Positions 8,809 through 17,376 are shown, counted from the stretch's first letter. The stretch is DNA of 20,886 bases from Candidatus Heimdallarchaeota archaeon (GCA_015522385.1 WAMJ01000209.1:1-20886); one strand, 5' to 3'. Numbers and translations: made by a program. The notes: a model not told the origin generated them from the sequence alone.

Positions 8809-9567
8809 TCAATTTGCCACGATACCGTATTTATGAAGAATAGGTTCGATCTCCTCAAACGAGTCCATAATTTTGATGCTCATTGAGTTTCTGTAAAGGT
8901 TCATGTTGGTAGTGTTGACTAGATTGTGGAGCTTTCTGGCTTCAAATGCAGAAGTTTCAGGGGAGGTGAGAACAAGGATCTGCTTGGAGAGCTCATCGAT
9001 GATGATGATATCTTTGTCCTTGAAAACTGCATGTGGATCCTTGTACTCAAGTAATCGGGGGGTTTCCTGAGACGTATCATACCAAAATGCCCTAATCTGT
9101 GGCTTGGAGACAATTTCTTTAACGAAGGTCAAAAGACTGCTGCCCAAGTTTGGATTGATGTCCTTTACCGAACTGAGATTATTGTGGAGGTAGCGCTTCA
9201 GATAGGGTTCTAGGAGGCCAATTGCCCTCCTGATTTCAGATGCTCTACTCTCATCAAACAGCATGATCACCCCAAAAAGTGATCCATGTTCCACAATACG
9301 TGCATCACTCGAGTCTTCATTTTCAATTGTGTGGAAATAAAGTAAACTACTTGTACCAGGGGAGGACTTAACGGGTAGAGGTCCGATTATTCTGTTGGCA
9401 TCTTCTTCAAGACTTTGTGTAAAACCAGATAGTGTAATAAGTTGTGCGCCAAGCATAAACGCCTGATCTTCCTTCAGATCTGAGACATTGGCAACCATCT
9501 CTGGACCATATTCGGTCACAACCATGCAAATCACACCACTAATGAGACTGCCAGATTCAGTAGACAC
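8809..9567 (-). CDS. Two-domain protein: longin-like N-terminus and gelsolin-like C-terminus
   Basis: 252 residues, GTG start (an in-frame stop lies two codons upstream), cytoplasmic. Residues about 8-130 have a strand-strand-helix opening (GVICMVVTEYGPEMVANVSD, then a helix with MLGAQLITLSG) and a later strand pair and long helix. This reads like longin/roadblock-type domains common in Asgard archaea, but I hold that only loosely. Residues about 158-236 match the gelsolin fold: F182-x-x-x-D186, then I-I-I-I-D191, a strand Q-I-L-V-L, then S-x-F-E209-x-x-K helix. These correspond to the F-N-x-G-D / F-I-L-D / I-Y-x-W / Y-E-x-x-K pattern of gelsolin repeats. The usual tryptophan is replaced by leucine. 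Gelsolin domains bind actin in eukaryotes and Asgard archaea; a single domain beside a longin-like one would more likely serve as a binding module. Actin binding is inference. Confidence 0.7.
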   Translation of the reverse strand: MSTESGSLISGVICMVVTEYGPEMVANVSDLKEDQAFMLGAQLITLSGFTQSLEEDANRIIGPLPVKSSPGTSSLLYFHTIENEDSSDARIVEHGSLFGVIMLFDESRASEIRRAIGLLEPYLKRYLHNNLSSVKDINPNLGSSLLTFVKEIVSKPQIRAFWYDTSQETPRLLEYKDPHAVFKDKDIIIIDELSKQILVLTSPETSAFEARKLHNLVNTTNMNLYRNSMSIKIMDSFEEIEPILHKYGIVAN

Positions 9568-9588
9568 AGTTGATCAATTATGAGTCAT

Positions 9589-9595
9589 CTTAAAT
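9589..9595 (-). promoter_or_regulatory. TATA-like box for the longin/gelsolin-like gene
   Basis: On the minus strand ATTTAAG, preceded by an A-rich stretch, is centred about 25 nt before the GTG at 9567. No Shine-Dalgarno site lies between, consistent with a leaderless transcript. Confidence 0.45.
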
Positions 9596-9610
9596 CTATT
9601 TTTGTTACCT

Positions 9611-9624
9611 GAAAAGAAAAGAAC
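9611..9624 (-). terminator. Pyrimidine-rich tract, possible intrinsic archaeal terminator
   Basis: On the minus strand GTTCTTTTCTTTTC lies 8 to 21 nt beyond the stop of the 607-residue protein gene and just before the TATA-like box of the next gene. T-rich tracts without a hairpin end many archaeal transcripts. The position between a stop and a promoter supports the call; the tract is not a pure T run. Confidence 0.35.
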
Positions 9625-9631
9625 TAGAATT

Positions 9632-11455
9632 TTATCCAATATTGAGATTCTCAACCGCGGAGTTCGTAGGTAACCAAATAAAGTTCTTAGAAAATTCCAG
9701 AGGGAGGGTTGCCCATGAGAAGATATCAAACGGAACATTCCTTTCATACTGCTTGACAATTGCCTCCTCATTGCTAGAAAAGTAGATTCCTATCATCTGT
9801 ATGTAGATATTAAGCTTGTAAAAAAGCATAGATTCCATCGGGATCTCATAGGTTGAGATGAAGTTGTTGATCATCTCGATGAATTTATCACTGTTCTCTA
9901 CAAAATCCTCATTGTTCTCGTGCATCTGAATCAGCCGTTTCAGGATTTTAATTGTGACTAGATGATGTGTCTGGAATTCTACGAATGGTTCAACCAGTTC
10001 TAGCAAATCTTTACCTATATCTAGCATAACTTGATCTCCACTCTCAAACCCCTCAAAGATAAAGAGCTCTCCCAACAGAAGGGTCTCAAGGGTCGTATAT
10101 TCTACAGACTCTGGTGAGAAGAATTCTTGGAACCGTGTCCGGAACCACTTGGCCCATGAGTTGTTCTTGAGGACAATATCGTTGATAGCAACGATATATA
10201 GAAGGTAGTGGAAGAAAGTCCGGTAGGTCGTAAACTCTGCTGATTGAATGAATGTCTTGACATCCACTTCACCCATGAGAAACTCGAGCTTGTCAACCAT
10301 CCTATGGAGTAGGGACATAAGATTCTTCTGATTGATGTCGCTCGGACTGTACAAGGGAAATCCTATTCGAGATTCGATATCGATATCACTCAAGTCCTCA
10401 CCTGCAAATATCTTCAGGATTAGATTACCCAGATCTGCAAGAACCTCCCATGCCTCTGCTTGAGTCCTAAGGTTGACAAGCTCTTCGTCATTCATAGGGT
10501 TCTCGTTCCGGTTTATCATCGCACTCTGGAAGAACTGGTTTACCGATTCTATAATACCGTAAATCTGGTGAGAATTAGCCCTAATCTTATCCGAGATAAA
10601 TTGGGTAATCTGGTCGCTTGATTTGAAAGATACAGGTTCCTCCGAATCAGTAAATTCTTTCGGAAATTCAATTCCTGAGATGAGATCTGCCCTTCCAGCG
10701 ATCTGTATGAGGAATTCATTCTCGTAGAGGATTGCGGAGATTATGTCTTTAGTAGTGTCATAATTCTTGACCGAGTGATGACGTTTATCCAACTGATAGA
10801 ATAACTGAGGATTGTACGTTTCTTTGATGAATCTACGGAGAAAACCGAACTGTCTTAGGGACCGTTCAGTCCAATTGCCCAATGCAGAAATCGTGATACC
10901 TGGAAGGCCTATGACCGGAGCAGCATAGATCCCTGCAGATGTGAGAAGATAGTTGAAGTATGTAGAAAAGGTTGTGAAGTACTTGGGATCATCTTTAGAG
11001 ACAGTGATGACTGGAGCTTCCTCCACTCCTACCTCTTGAGAGAGAACTTGAGCAAGGATATTCGAGACGCCGATAACCACACTCTTAGGATTTGCAGCAG
11101 CGCCAGAACAGAGCAGATTCAAGAGGTAAGAGATGCACGAAGTAATGGTATAATCGACCTCCTCATCTCGACCGTAGACACTGTTTGCTAAGGAGATGAG
11201 CTGAGGATGGAGTTCGAAAATCTTCGCTTGCTTTGTGTTCATGGGCACAGAGGTCTCCTCACCAAAATCTGCGATGGCATCCTGCAAGTCCTTCATTCTA
11301 TTCCGTAAAATCATCATTCGGGGCTTGGGGATGTCTCCTTCTCCAAAATTATCTAGTAATTCATATATTGAGTCGATATGCTCGTAGATACTTTCCTCAA
11401 TCATCTCGAAACTTCGATCTGACTCGACGTCGATATTCAACAGAGTGATGGGCAT
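9632..11455 (-). CDS. 607-residue all-helical protein of unknown family
   Basis: ATG start. No signal peptide, no convincing membrane helix and only two cysteines, so probably cytoplasmic. The chain is predicted by eye to be almost wholly helical, with acidic and hydrophobic amphipathic segments throughout. One glycine-rich hydrophobic stretch around residues 190-212 (AGIYAAPVIGLPGITISALG) is the only part that could touch a membrane. I recognise no catalytic motif. The second half (about 380-590) has spaced helix pairs that could be a HEAT/TPR-like solenoid. It lies between the HAD phosphatase and the gelsolin-like gene on the same strand. An AT-rich upstream gap (11456-11497) and a T-rich tract after its stop suggest it can be transcribed separately. 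Confidence 0.8.
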   Translation of the reverse strand: MPITLLNIDVESDRSFEMIEESIYEHIDSIYELLDNFGEGDIPKPRMMILRNRMKDLQDAIADFGEETSVPMNTKQAKIFELHPQLISLANSVYGRDEEVDYTITSCISYLLNLLCSGAAANPKSVVIGVSNILAQVLSQEVGVEEAPVITVSKDDPKYFTTFSTYFNYLLTSAGIYAAPVIGLPGITISALGNWTERSLRQFGFLRRFIKETYNPQLFYQLDKRHHSVKNYDTTKDIISAILYENEFLIQIAGRADLISGIEFPKEFTDSEEPVSFKSSDQITQFISDKIRANSHQIYGIIESVNQFFQSAMINRNENPMNDEELVNLRTQAEAWEVLADLGNLILKIFAGEDLSDIDIESRIGFPLYSPSDINQKNLMSLLHRMVDKLEFLMGEVDVKTFIQSAEFTTYRTFFHYLLYIVAINDIVLKNNSWAKWFRTRFQEFFSPESVEYTTLETLLLGELFIFEGFESGDQVMLDIGKDLLELVEPFVEFQTHHLVTIKILKRLIQMHENNEDFVENSDKFIEMINNFISTYEIPMESMLFYKLNIYIQMIGIYFSSNEEAIVKQYERNVPFDIFSWATLPLEFSKNFIWLPTNSAVENLNIG

Positions 11456-11497
11456 TTCGGTATTTCAGGTTATAATTGTATCCTACATAAATGAATT

Positions 11498-12280
11498 CTA
11501 TCTTCTTTGGTCTATCTCATATAGATTTATTCCAAACTTTGGGGCAAGTTCTCTGAGTTTTCGCCACACTGCAGGAGAACCTGAATCACGTGTGGAGGTG
11601 AACTCTGAGTTCTCCAAAGCTTCTGTCATCTCCTCGTCCGATCTGTTATCACCGAATACAAACCACATTCTCTCCTCACCAACTATGGATTTGAAATGAT
11701 ATGCGGCTTCTCGCTTGGACCATCCCTCAGGTAGGATATCGATCCCGAGTGGGTGATTAAGAAGTCTGATGTTGTACTCGGAGGATTCAAAGACCATTCT
11801 GCTCAAATCATGGATGATCTTGGGGGTGACCTTAGTATTGCTTATAACACTACTCATAACATGTTTCTTCTCCCTCCACATTGCACCAGAGACGGGGTAG
11901 TCTACGTGTGCGCCATCCTCCATGGGGTATCCGTTTTCTTCTGCAAGATCACGAAAGGCCCTTAAAAATCCCTCACGCTCATTGTCAAAATTTTTAGGAT
12001 AGTCTACCCGTACCAATTTCTCTTGGTGAAAGCGGAGTAACCCAAATTCGATATAGATGGGGAGATCAAAACCGTGACTGAAGCCGATCTTCCTGAACTC
12101 ATCCTCAAGATAGAAAGAACTTCTTCCCGTGACCAGTGCAAGATCTATCCCTTCCTTCGACCAGTCATAAATCAGCTGGATCAGATTCTGGTCAAGAACA
12201 GAGACTGGATGAGTCGGATCAAATGGCAATGTTAGACATCCGTCTATATCAAACAAGAAAGCAGGTTTCAATAAGTACAT
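11498..12280 (-). CDS. HAD-superfamily phosphatase, type IIB (sugar-phosphatase-like)
   Basis: About 260 residues. All four HAD motifs are present, numbered from the ATG at 12280: motif I D11-I-D13-G-C-L-T, motif II T51 in L-V-T-G-R-S, motif III K189 in G-W-S-K-R-E-A, and motif IV G-D-N-R-S-D-E-E-M at 210-218. The D-I-L-P-x-G-W-S-K context and a cap of about 100 residues between motifs II and III are typical of the IIB (Cof/sucrose-phosphatase/mannosyl-3-phosphoglycerate phosphatase) group. These hydrolyse phosphate esters of sugars or related small molecules with Mg2+; the substrate cannot be told from sequence. A TTG two codons upstream (12286) could add two residues, but the ATG places motif I at the usual distance from the N-terminus. 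It starts 21 nt after the stop of the 625-residue membrane protein and may be co-transcribed with it. Confidence 0.88.
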   Translation of the reverse strand: MYLLKPAFLFDIDGCLTLPFDPTHPVSVLDQNLIQLIYDWSKEGIDLALVTGRSSFYLEDEFRKIGFSHGFDLPIYIEFGLLRFHQEKLVRVDYPKNFDNEREGFLRAFRDLAEENGYPMEDGAHVDYPVSGAMWREKKHVMSSVISNTKVTPKIIHDLSRMVFESSEYNIRLLNHPLGIDILPEGWSKREAAYHFKSIVGEERMWFVFGDNRSDEEMTEALENSEFTSTRDSGSPAVWRKLRELAPKFGINLYEIDQRR

Positions 12281-12301
12281 ACCCAACTCTCATTTGATAA
12301 G

Positions 12302-14179
12302 TTAATCGTCATGGTACTTGGAGTCTGAACCTAAATAACGTCCATGGTCATCGCTCTCGGGGAGTAGTACGGCATGGGATGAGGGAAGGAGGTGTTCACT
12401 CGACACAGACATCGATCGGGAGCTTAAGAGGGGGCGAAACTCCATATCCCAACTGAGGGAAAATATACCATTTAGAGATTTGTCCGAAAGTAAGGCACCA
12501 ATCCTGAAATCCAAGATTTCGTTGAATGGATTATCTCTACTCAAGTGGTGTAAAAACTCTCCATTCAGTATTTTATTCATTAGATCCTCGTCCATATTAT
12601 CGTTGATCGTAAAGCCAAAAATACTGATCAGCGTACCCCGTCCCTTGGTCTCTAGTACCTTGATGAAACCCAGTGCATCTACTACTGTCATATCAGATGT
12701 TTCCAAAACCTTGATTCCAGGGAGATCAACTAGTGTCCCCTTGTCTTGCAGATCAAGGATCTTACCGAAAGGGAGTCTAACAGCTGTGAAGGCAGGGGAA
12801 TTATTGAGTCCTTTGTTTTCGAAGACATTGATCAGCCCAGGTATATTCACTTTGGTGAATTCTTTGTTTTCTTGTATTCCAGCAGACTGAAAATCTATTC
12901 TTGATAGCTCTCTTTTTAATCCGGAAACCCAACTGTCCATCAAGCGCCCAAGGGTAATGATGTACTCGTGTACCGTGTCGAAATCAGGTAGACCCATAGA
13001 ATTTAAATCAATGTTTCTTAGAACCTCCTTTCTTCCGTATTGACCTAACTCCTTGAAGAGTTCAAGGGAAACCAAAGTTGTTGAAATCCCATCTAGGGAT
13101 TGAGTACGAAACTCAGAGGAATCCGAACCTACTTCACGGGTTTCTCCGAGAATCATAATCTGCATATTGGTGCCAGATTCTTTGATAGGGACAATCACAC
13201 TTCCCGATGAGATTTCCATTACATCCCCAGATTCTAAATCGTAGATAAATGGCTCAACAAGCACATCAACTATCTTGGTTGAGAAATCCTGTGATTGGAG
13301 CTCGGATCCTATAGAATTGAGATAGTCGCCCAATGGACTGGATCTCAGTGGGTCTTCAATCATAGACCTGATGTTCTGTTGATCGTACCAGAAGGCAAGG
13401 ATTAGAAGAATGAAGAAAATTACTGAAACACCATTGGTGTAAGCTCTGATACGGGGGTAGAAGATCTCCGAAATCCACAAGATAATCAGATTTGACAAAA
13501 GACTGTCGCGAAGTGCAGAAGAGGGGTATTTTACATCACTAACTGAAATGATCTTAGTCCCAATGATGGGAAAGGTTGTGTAGAAGGTGTAAGATACTAA
13601 TGGCTCTAGTAGCATTATTCCGAGAATAGGATAGATATACTCTAGAACCAGCTCCGATTTGATGAAGAGTGCATCTACAACTAAGTATGTAATAGCGCCC
13701 CTTAGCAGATTCTGAATGACAAGAAGCAAGATTTGAAACGGAGATAGGTGACTGAATGGAATATCAAGACCAAGGTTACGGGTAAATAGCCAGAGACCCA
13801 GACTTCCGACAGTTAAATAGGTGCTGAAGAGATATATGCTAACCGAGATTCCAATCAACTCGTAGATATCTTCTCCTCTAGTGAAAGCGTGCAGGTATAG
13901 CCAATTGTCTAAGAGAGCATTAAGAAGTGTTACGAGTCCTAACCATCCCAGTTTCTCCTTCTCCCTAAATCCATCTCGAATGATCTCACTAATGATGATA
14001 ATCGTAGACAAGGTCACCAGTATCATTCCGGAAAAGTAGACTGTTGAGTTTGTGAACAGAGCACCTATAAACCATATCACAAGTGAAATCACTCGCAGTT
14101 GCTTAGCTGGTCTTTGTCTGGAGACACTCTCAACCACGCTACCCACAAATGCAGAAACGGGGATTCCAGATTTAGACAT
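12302..14179 (-). CDS. Polytopic membrane protein with large cytoplasmic C-terminal half, unknown family
   Basis: 625 residues. The first about 270 hold seven or eight hydrophobic segments, from VISLVIWFIGALF to VSVIFFILLILAFW. The remaining about 350 residues are soluble and probably cytoplasmic, with a beta-rich part (near 310-370) and three short similar stretches near residues 444, 484 and 500 (V-N-I-P-G-L-I-N-V-F-E-N, V-D-L-P-G-I-K-V-L-E-T, V-D-A-L-G-F-I-K-V-L-E-T) that look like strand repeats. The extreme C-terminus is polar and low in complexity. I recognise no family. It follows the DUF58 cluster on the same strand but has its own TATA-like box at the right spacing for a leaderless mRNA. 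It may work with the MoxR set; this is inferred from position alone. Confidence 0.8.
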   Translation of the reverse strand: MSKSGIPVSAFVGSVVESVSRQRPAKQLRVISLVIWFIGALFTNSTVYFSGMILVTLSTIIIISEIIRDGFREKEKLGWLGLVTLLNALLDNWLYLHAFTRGEDIYELIGISVSIYLFSTYLTVGSLGLWLFTRNLGLDIPFSHLSPFQILLLVIQNLLRGAITYLVVDALFIKSELVLEYIYPILGIMLLEPLVSYTFYTTFPIIGTKIISVSDVKYPSSALRDSLLSNLIILWISEIFYPRIRAYTNGVSVIFFILLILAFWYDQQNIRSMIEDPLRSSPLGDYLNSIGSELQSQDFSTKIVDVLVEPFIYDLESGDVMEISSGSVIVPIKESGTNMQIMILGETREVGSDSSEFRTQSLDGISTTLVSLELFKELGQYGRKEVLRNIDLNSMGLPDFDTVHEYIITLGRLMDSWVSGLKRELSRIDFQSAGIQENKEFTKVNIPGLINVFENKGLNNSPAFTAVRLPFGKILDLQDKGTLVDLPGIKVLETSDMTVVDALGFIKVLETKGRGTLISIFGFTINDNMDEDLMNKILNGEFLHHLSRDNPFNEILDFRIGALLSDKSLNGIFSLSWDMEFRPLLSSRSMSVSSEHLLPSSHAVLLPESDDHGRYLGSDSKYHDD

Positions 14180-14200
14180 AATGAATCTAGTTAGAAGGGA

Positions 14201-14208
14201 TTAATAAA
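14201..14208 (-). promoter_or_regulatory. TATA-like box for the 625-residue membrane protein
   Basis: On the minus strand TTTATTAA is centred about 26 nt before the ATG at 14179, with no Shine-Dalgarno site between. This suggests a leaderless transcript that can be made independently of the upstream MoxR cluster. Confidence 0.5.
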
Positions 14209-14232
14209 GAATCATACTCTCCAGAGGGAATA

Positions 14233-15015
14233 TTATTCCTGCAGGGGTGTTACCGATTTTTTCTTCGATTTCGTGAACTTAATTTTTCGTATAATAAACC
14301 TAACGAGACCCTCTTCCTTTATCACCTTGAGTAATTGTGGTCCAAATAGAACTGATTGTAAGAGTAGTGATGTCATAATAATCAAGATGTAGAGTATGAT
14401 ACGAGATACCTTAATGACCGTATTGGGTAGGGTTTCTGAGCTGAAAACTAACAAAATGGAAATCAGACCAGGAAGGAGGAGTTGCACCATCTGGCTTCTA
14501 ACGAAGGATATTCTCAAGTTATCCTGTTCCTGAGCGTTGATAGCGTAATCAGTCACAGAGAGAACCTTCAGTTGGTATTCTAGCTTCTCTTTGACTTTGA
14601 TATTCCTAGGGAAGAGAATTTCGCCATACCCATCATTCAGAATGTCTAAAACTGGAATTAGTCCGAGTTTTACGAGCAGGATAAATCCAAATAGGATCTT
14701 AACTACCAGTCCGTTTACTTCGTCAGGAATGAAAGGTATAAACGTAGTGAGGAAACTGAGAAAGACAACTGCAATCAATCGTGCCATAGATGATCGATTA
14801 TACTGAGAGGGAATGAATTCATAGACAAGAAAACCAACTTGTAATCCGACAGTAAGGACTATTGAAGATGCGGACTGACTCTGAATACCCGCGATCAGTG
14901 GGAAGACAAGAAAGAGTTGGGAGAGTAGACCATCGAAGAACTGAAGTGAGCGATACTTTTCTCTACGGGCAAAACTTGGTTGCCAGTCCTCGTAGATTAT
15001 TGGATCTTCACGCAT
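14233..15015 (-). CDS. Six-helix membrane protein linked to the MoxR cluster
   Basis: 260 residues. Four hydrophobic segments in the first half (about 28-48, 50-70, 79-97, 102-122) and two in the second (about 177-195, 205-226) are separated by a charged loop of some 50 residues. The C-terminus is strongly basic (IRKIKFTKSKKK), so probably cytoplasmic by the positive-inside rule. I recognise no family. An AGGAGGT at 15023-15029 with a 7-nt spacer fixes the ATG. The first 8 nt overlap the end of the DUF58 gene, so the two are almost certainly translated from one mRNA. Polytopic proteins of this sort often accompany MoxR/DUF58 pairs; its task is unknown. Confidence 0.82.
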   Translation of the reverse strand: MREDPIIYEDWQPSFARREKYRSLQFFDGLLSQLFLVFPLIAGIQSQSASSIVLTVGLQVGFLVYEFIPSQYNRSSMARLIAVVFLSFLTTFIPFIPDEVNGLVVKILFGFILLVKLGLIPVLDILNDGYGEILFPRNIKVKEKLEYQLKVLSVTDYAINAQEQDNLRISFVRSQMVQLLLPGLISILLVFSSETLPNTVIKVSRIILYILIIMTSLLLQSVLFGPQLLKVIKEEGLVRFIIRKIKFTKSKKKSVTPLQE

Positions 15016-16429
15016 TCTTGATACCTCCTAGGATCCTCTCCTTCCTCATGATTGAAAGCTCTAGTTCGAGGGCTTTCTTGAGCTCGAGAAGTATGTTGGT
15101 GTTGTAGGATTCCACAAGATGGAATTTCCCCTTATTTGTCATCACAATCTCCCTGAACTCCTGCACTACATCGTTGTACTTCCTACTGATCTTCTTCTCA
15201 AGGATTTCTCTCCTGTACCTGATCTCGTCCATAGAGAGGGCATTTTCATCCCTGACACTCTTGAGCGCAGTCGTCCCGAACCCAGGGGAATACATAGCGA
15301 AGTAGTACAGTCTCTGAACCCAAGGTCTAATAGCAAGAATGCCTTCACGAACAGTCTGTGGATCCTGCTCTACGTCAGAGAGGAAAACAGCAACAGTATC
15401 TATTAACCCCCTTGACTTCACTGTCTGGAGAAGGGTCCGGTAGTTAAGATTTACACCTTCAGGGAGGACATTGTGAAGCGTTAGACCCAGTGTACGAATG
15501 CTAGCGGGAGAGGAGGTCAGTTCCACATACTTGGACTCCTTGTAGTTGAACACAAGGATCTTTACCGAGTGCTCGGACCTCTGTATCACGTGTCCCAATT
15601 CGATTGCAGCACTGAGGGCGAACTCAAGCTTGGGACCAGCCATGAAGGTTGTTGCATCCACGATCAAGAGGAAGCGAAGTCTCTTGGGCTCTTCATATTC
15701 CTTTACGATGATCTTGTCGTACTTCGCACTTGCTTTCCAGTGGATATGTCTGATGTCATCTCCGAATTGGAAATCACGAAGACTAAGGAAATCAGATCCT
15801 TTCCCCTTAATCGGGATCGATATGCTTGAAATCAAATCATCCAGTATTTTTTGCTTCATAGTCCACGGGATCTGGATTCTCTGTGGTTCAGGAGTGACAA
15901 CTATCATCCGGTTCGGATTGATTGTGTTTTCCGTATAGAACAGACCGTATGCACCGTTAAACTGAAGACTAATGGATTTGATGAATTCTTTACCCCGCCG
16001 GGGAGCGTAAAAGAGAAAGGTGGTGTTCACCGTCTGGTCTTTCTTTAACTTAACAAGTCTGGTAGTAGAAGTGGTCACTGGAAAAAGTCCAGAGCTTGGT
16101 GTCACGCTCAGCACTCCTAGTATGTCCCTACTTGATTGAATCTCAACAAGAGTAGGGAGAAAAGTCTTCGCCCTGATCTGTGTTGTAGGGAATGTCACCT
16201 TAACCTTCACGTCAACCTTGGTATTATAGAACCTCAAAAGATTGAAAATGAATACTACTAGAATAGATATGCTAGGAATTACGAAGATGACAAGGTTCGA
16301 GCCCACTGAAAGGGTGAGCAGAAAAATAGCTGCAAAGAAAAGAACCACACCGAATGATGTGGTGACTAGTTGGGTCTCTGATTCCTCGATAATGAGAGTG
16401 TCGTCAAACCTGAACTGGTTGGAGCTCAT
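15008..16429 (-). CDS. DUF58 protein (vWA-like partner of MoxR)
   Basis: 473 residues from the ATG at 16429. Two adjacent membrane helices near residues 25-67 are followed by a beta-rich middle and the DUF58 signature at about 209-235: G-K-G-S-D-F-L-S-L-R, then F-G-D-D-I-R-H-I-H-W-K-A-S-A-K. The following strand V-D-A-T-T-F-M at about 257-263 stands where a vWA MIDAS D-x-S-x-S would be, with altered serine positions, so metal binding is uncertain. DUF58 proteins are encoded next to MoxR ATPases and are thought to act as their partners at the membrane. The ATG is preferred over a GTG two codons upstream (16435) because AGGTG sits 5 nt before it, while the GTG lies only 2 nt after the MoxR stop. 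It overlaps the next gene by 8 nt. Confidence 0.93.
   Translation of the reverse strand: MSSNQFRFDDTLIIEESETQLVTTSFGVVLFFAAIFLLTLSVGSNLVIFVIPSISILVVFIFNLLRFYNTKVDVKVKVTFPTTQIRAKTFLPTLVEIQSSRDILGVLSVTPSSGLFPVTTSTTRLVKLKKDQTVNTTFLFYAPRRGKEFIKSISLQFNGAYGLFYTENTINPNRMIVVTPEPQRIQIPWTMKQKILDDLISSISIPIKGKGSDFLSLRDFQFGDDIRHIHWKASAKYDKIIVKEYEEPKRLRFLLIVDATTFMAGPKLEFALSAAIELGHVIQRSEHSVKILVFNYKESKYVELTSSPASIRTLGLTLHNVLPEGVNLNYRTLLQTVKSRGLIDTVAVFLSDVEQDPQTVREGILAIRPWVQRLYYFAMYSPGFGTTALKSVRDENALSMDEIRYRREILEKKISRKYNDVVQEFREIVMTNKGKFHLVESYNTNILLELKKALELELSIMRKERILGGIKNA
15023..15029 (-). promoter_or_regulatory. Shine-Dalgarno site of the six-helix membrane protein gene
   Basis: AGGAGGT on the minus strand with a 7-nt spacer to the ATG at 15015. 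It lies inside the end of the DUF58 reading frame, supporting translation of overlapping genes from one transcript. Confidence 0.7.
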
Positions 16430-16437
16430 CTTCACAC

Positions 16438-17376
16438 CTACAATGTGACGGGCACACTCTCGATCACTGAGCCAATGATCTGCTCAACTGGGATCTGGTC
16501 AACCTCTGCTTGAGGAGTGAGAATCACACGGTGATTCATCACGTAGTAGAACAGAGCCTTGATGTCGTCTGGTTCAACGTATGTTCTTCCGTATATAGCA
16601 GCTCGTGCACGAGCCATTGTCATCAGTGCTATCGAGGCTCTGGGTGAACCACCAAGTGCTAAGGCGGGGGAGTACCGGGTGGCCACAACAAGGCGGGCGA
16701 TGTATGAAAGAACCTGATCCGAAATTTCGACATTCTTAATTGCCTCTTGAGCTCCAAGAATTTCCTTAATACTTGTGACAGCATCTACACTTGGTACAAG
16801 CTCTGCTCTTTTAGATACAAGAATCTGGTACTCTTCCTCATATGTAGGTAGGGTAAGAATCAACCGGATCATGAACCTGTCGAGCTGTGCCTCTGGTAAA
16901 GGATAAACTCCGACTTGCTCAATTGGGTTCTGTGTCGCCATGACGAAGAACGGTGATTCCAGAATTCTCGTCTTGCCCTCGGATGATACCTGTCCCTCTG
17001 CCATGGCTTCAAGAAGAGCTGCTTGAGTTTTAGGGGGAGCTCTGGATATCTCATCACATAGGAGGACATTGGTGAAAATTGGTCCCTCTATGAACTGGAA
17101 GGTCTGATCCTTCGGGTTGTAAATAGATGAGCCTGTAATGTCTGCAGGCATGAGATCAGGTGTGAACTGAATTCTCTTATGATCCAAACCGAGAACCTCG
17201 GCGATTGTAGCTGCAAGGTAAGATTTGGCTATACCAGGTACACCTTCGAGAAGGACATGTCCATTTGAATAAAGGGCAATGAGCAATAGCTCAATGTTAT
17301 TTTCATTCCCGATGATCCTCTTCCTTATTTCTTTCAAAATTCTCTGCGATAACTCGCTTATATCTTCTATTTTCAT
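16438..17376 (-). CDS. MoxR-family AAA+ ATPase
   Basis: 312 residues, the usual length for MoxR. Walker A G-V-P-G-I-A-K-S at 45-52 (alanine in the third-last place, as in many MoxR proteins), Walker B L-L-C-D-E at 105-109, sensor 1 A-T-Q-N-P with N150, the family's P-L-P-E-A-Q-L-D-R-F-M arginine-finger region at 159-169, and sensor 2 G-S-P-R-A-S with R246. MoxR ATPases form hexameric rings and use ATP to remodel or help assemble client proteins, often for metal or cofactor loading, together with vWA-type partners. The start has a strong AAGGAGG about 8 nt upstream, and the previous stop is 2 nt away. It lies between the DUF4350 and DUF58 genes and is the only complete MoxR gene in the window. 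The client is unknown. Confidence 0.96.
   Translation of the reverse strand: MKIEDISELSQRILKEIRKRIIGNENNIELLLIALYSNGHVLLEGVPGIAKSYLAATIAEVLGLDHKRIQFTPDLMPADITGSSIYNPKDQTFQFIEGPIFTNVLLCDEISRAPPKTQAALLEAMAEGQVSSEGKTRILESPFFVMATQNPIEQVGVYPLPEAQLDRFMIRLILTLPTYEEEYQILVSKRAELVPSVDAVTSIKEILGAQEAIKNVEISDQVLSYIARLVVATRYSPALALGGSPRASIALMTMARARAAIYGRTYVEPDDIKALFYYVMNHRVILTPQAEVDQIPVEQIIGSVIESVPVTL

Noticed and set aside
9570..9577. TTGATCAA palindrome just upstream of the GTG at 9567
   Set aside because: An 8-nt palindrome can easily arise by chance, occurs singly, and I see no second copy near other promoters.
12281..12286. TTG at 12286 as start of the HAD phosphatase
   Set aside because: An ATG two codons later gives the usual short distance to the catalytic DxD motif, and TTG has no better upstream signal.
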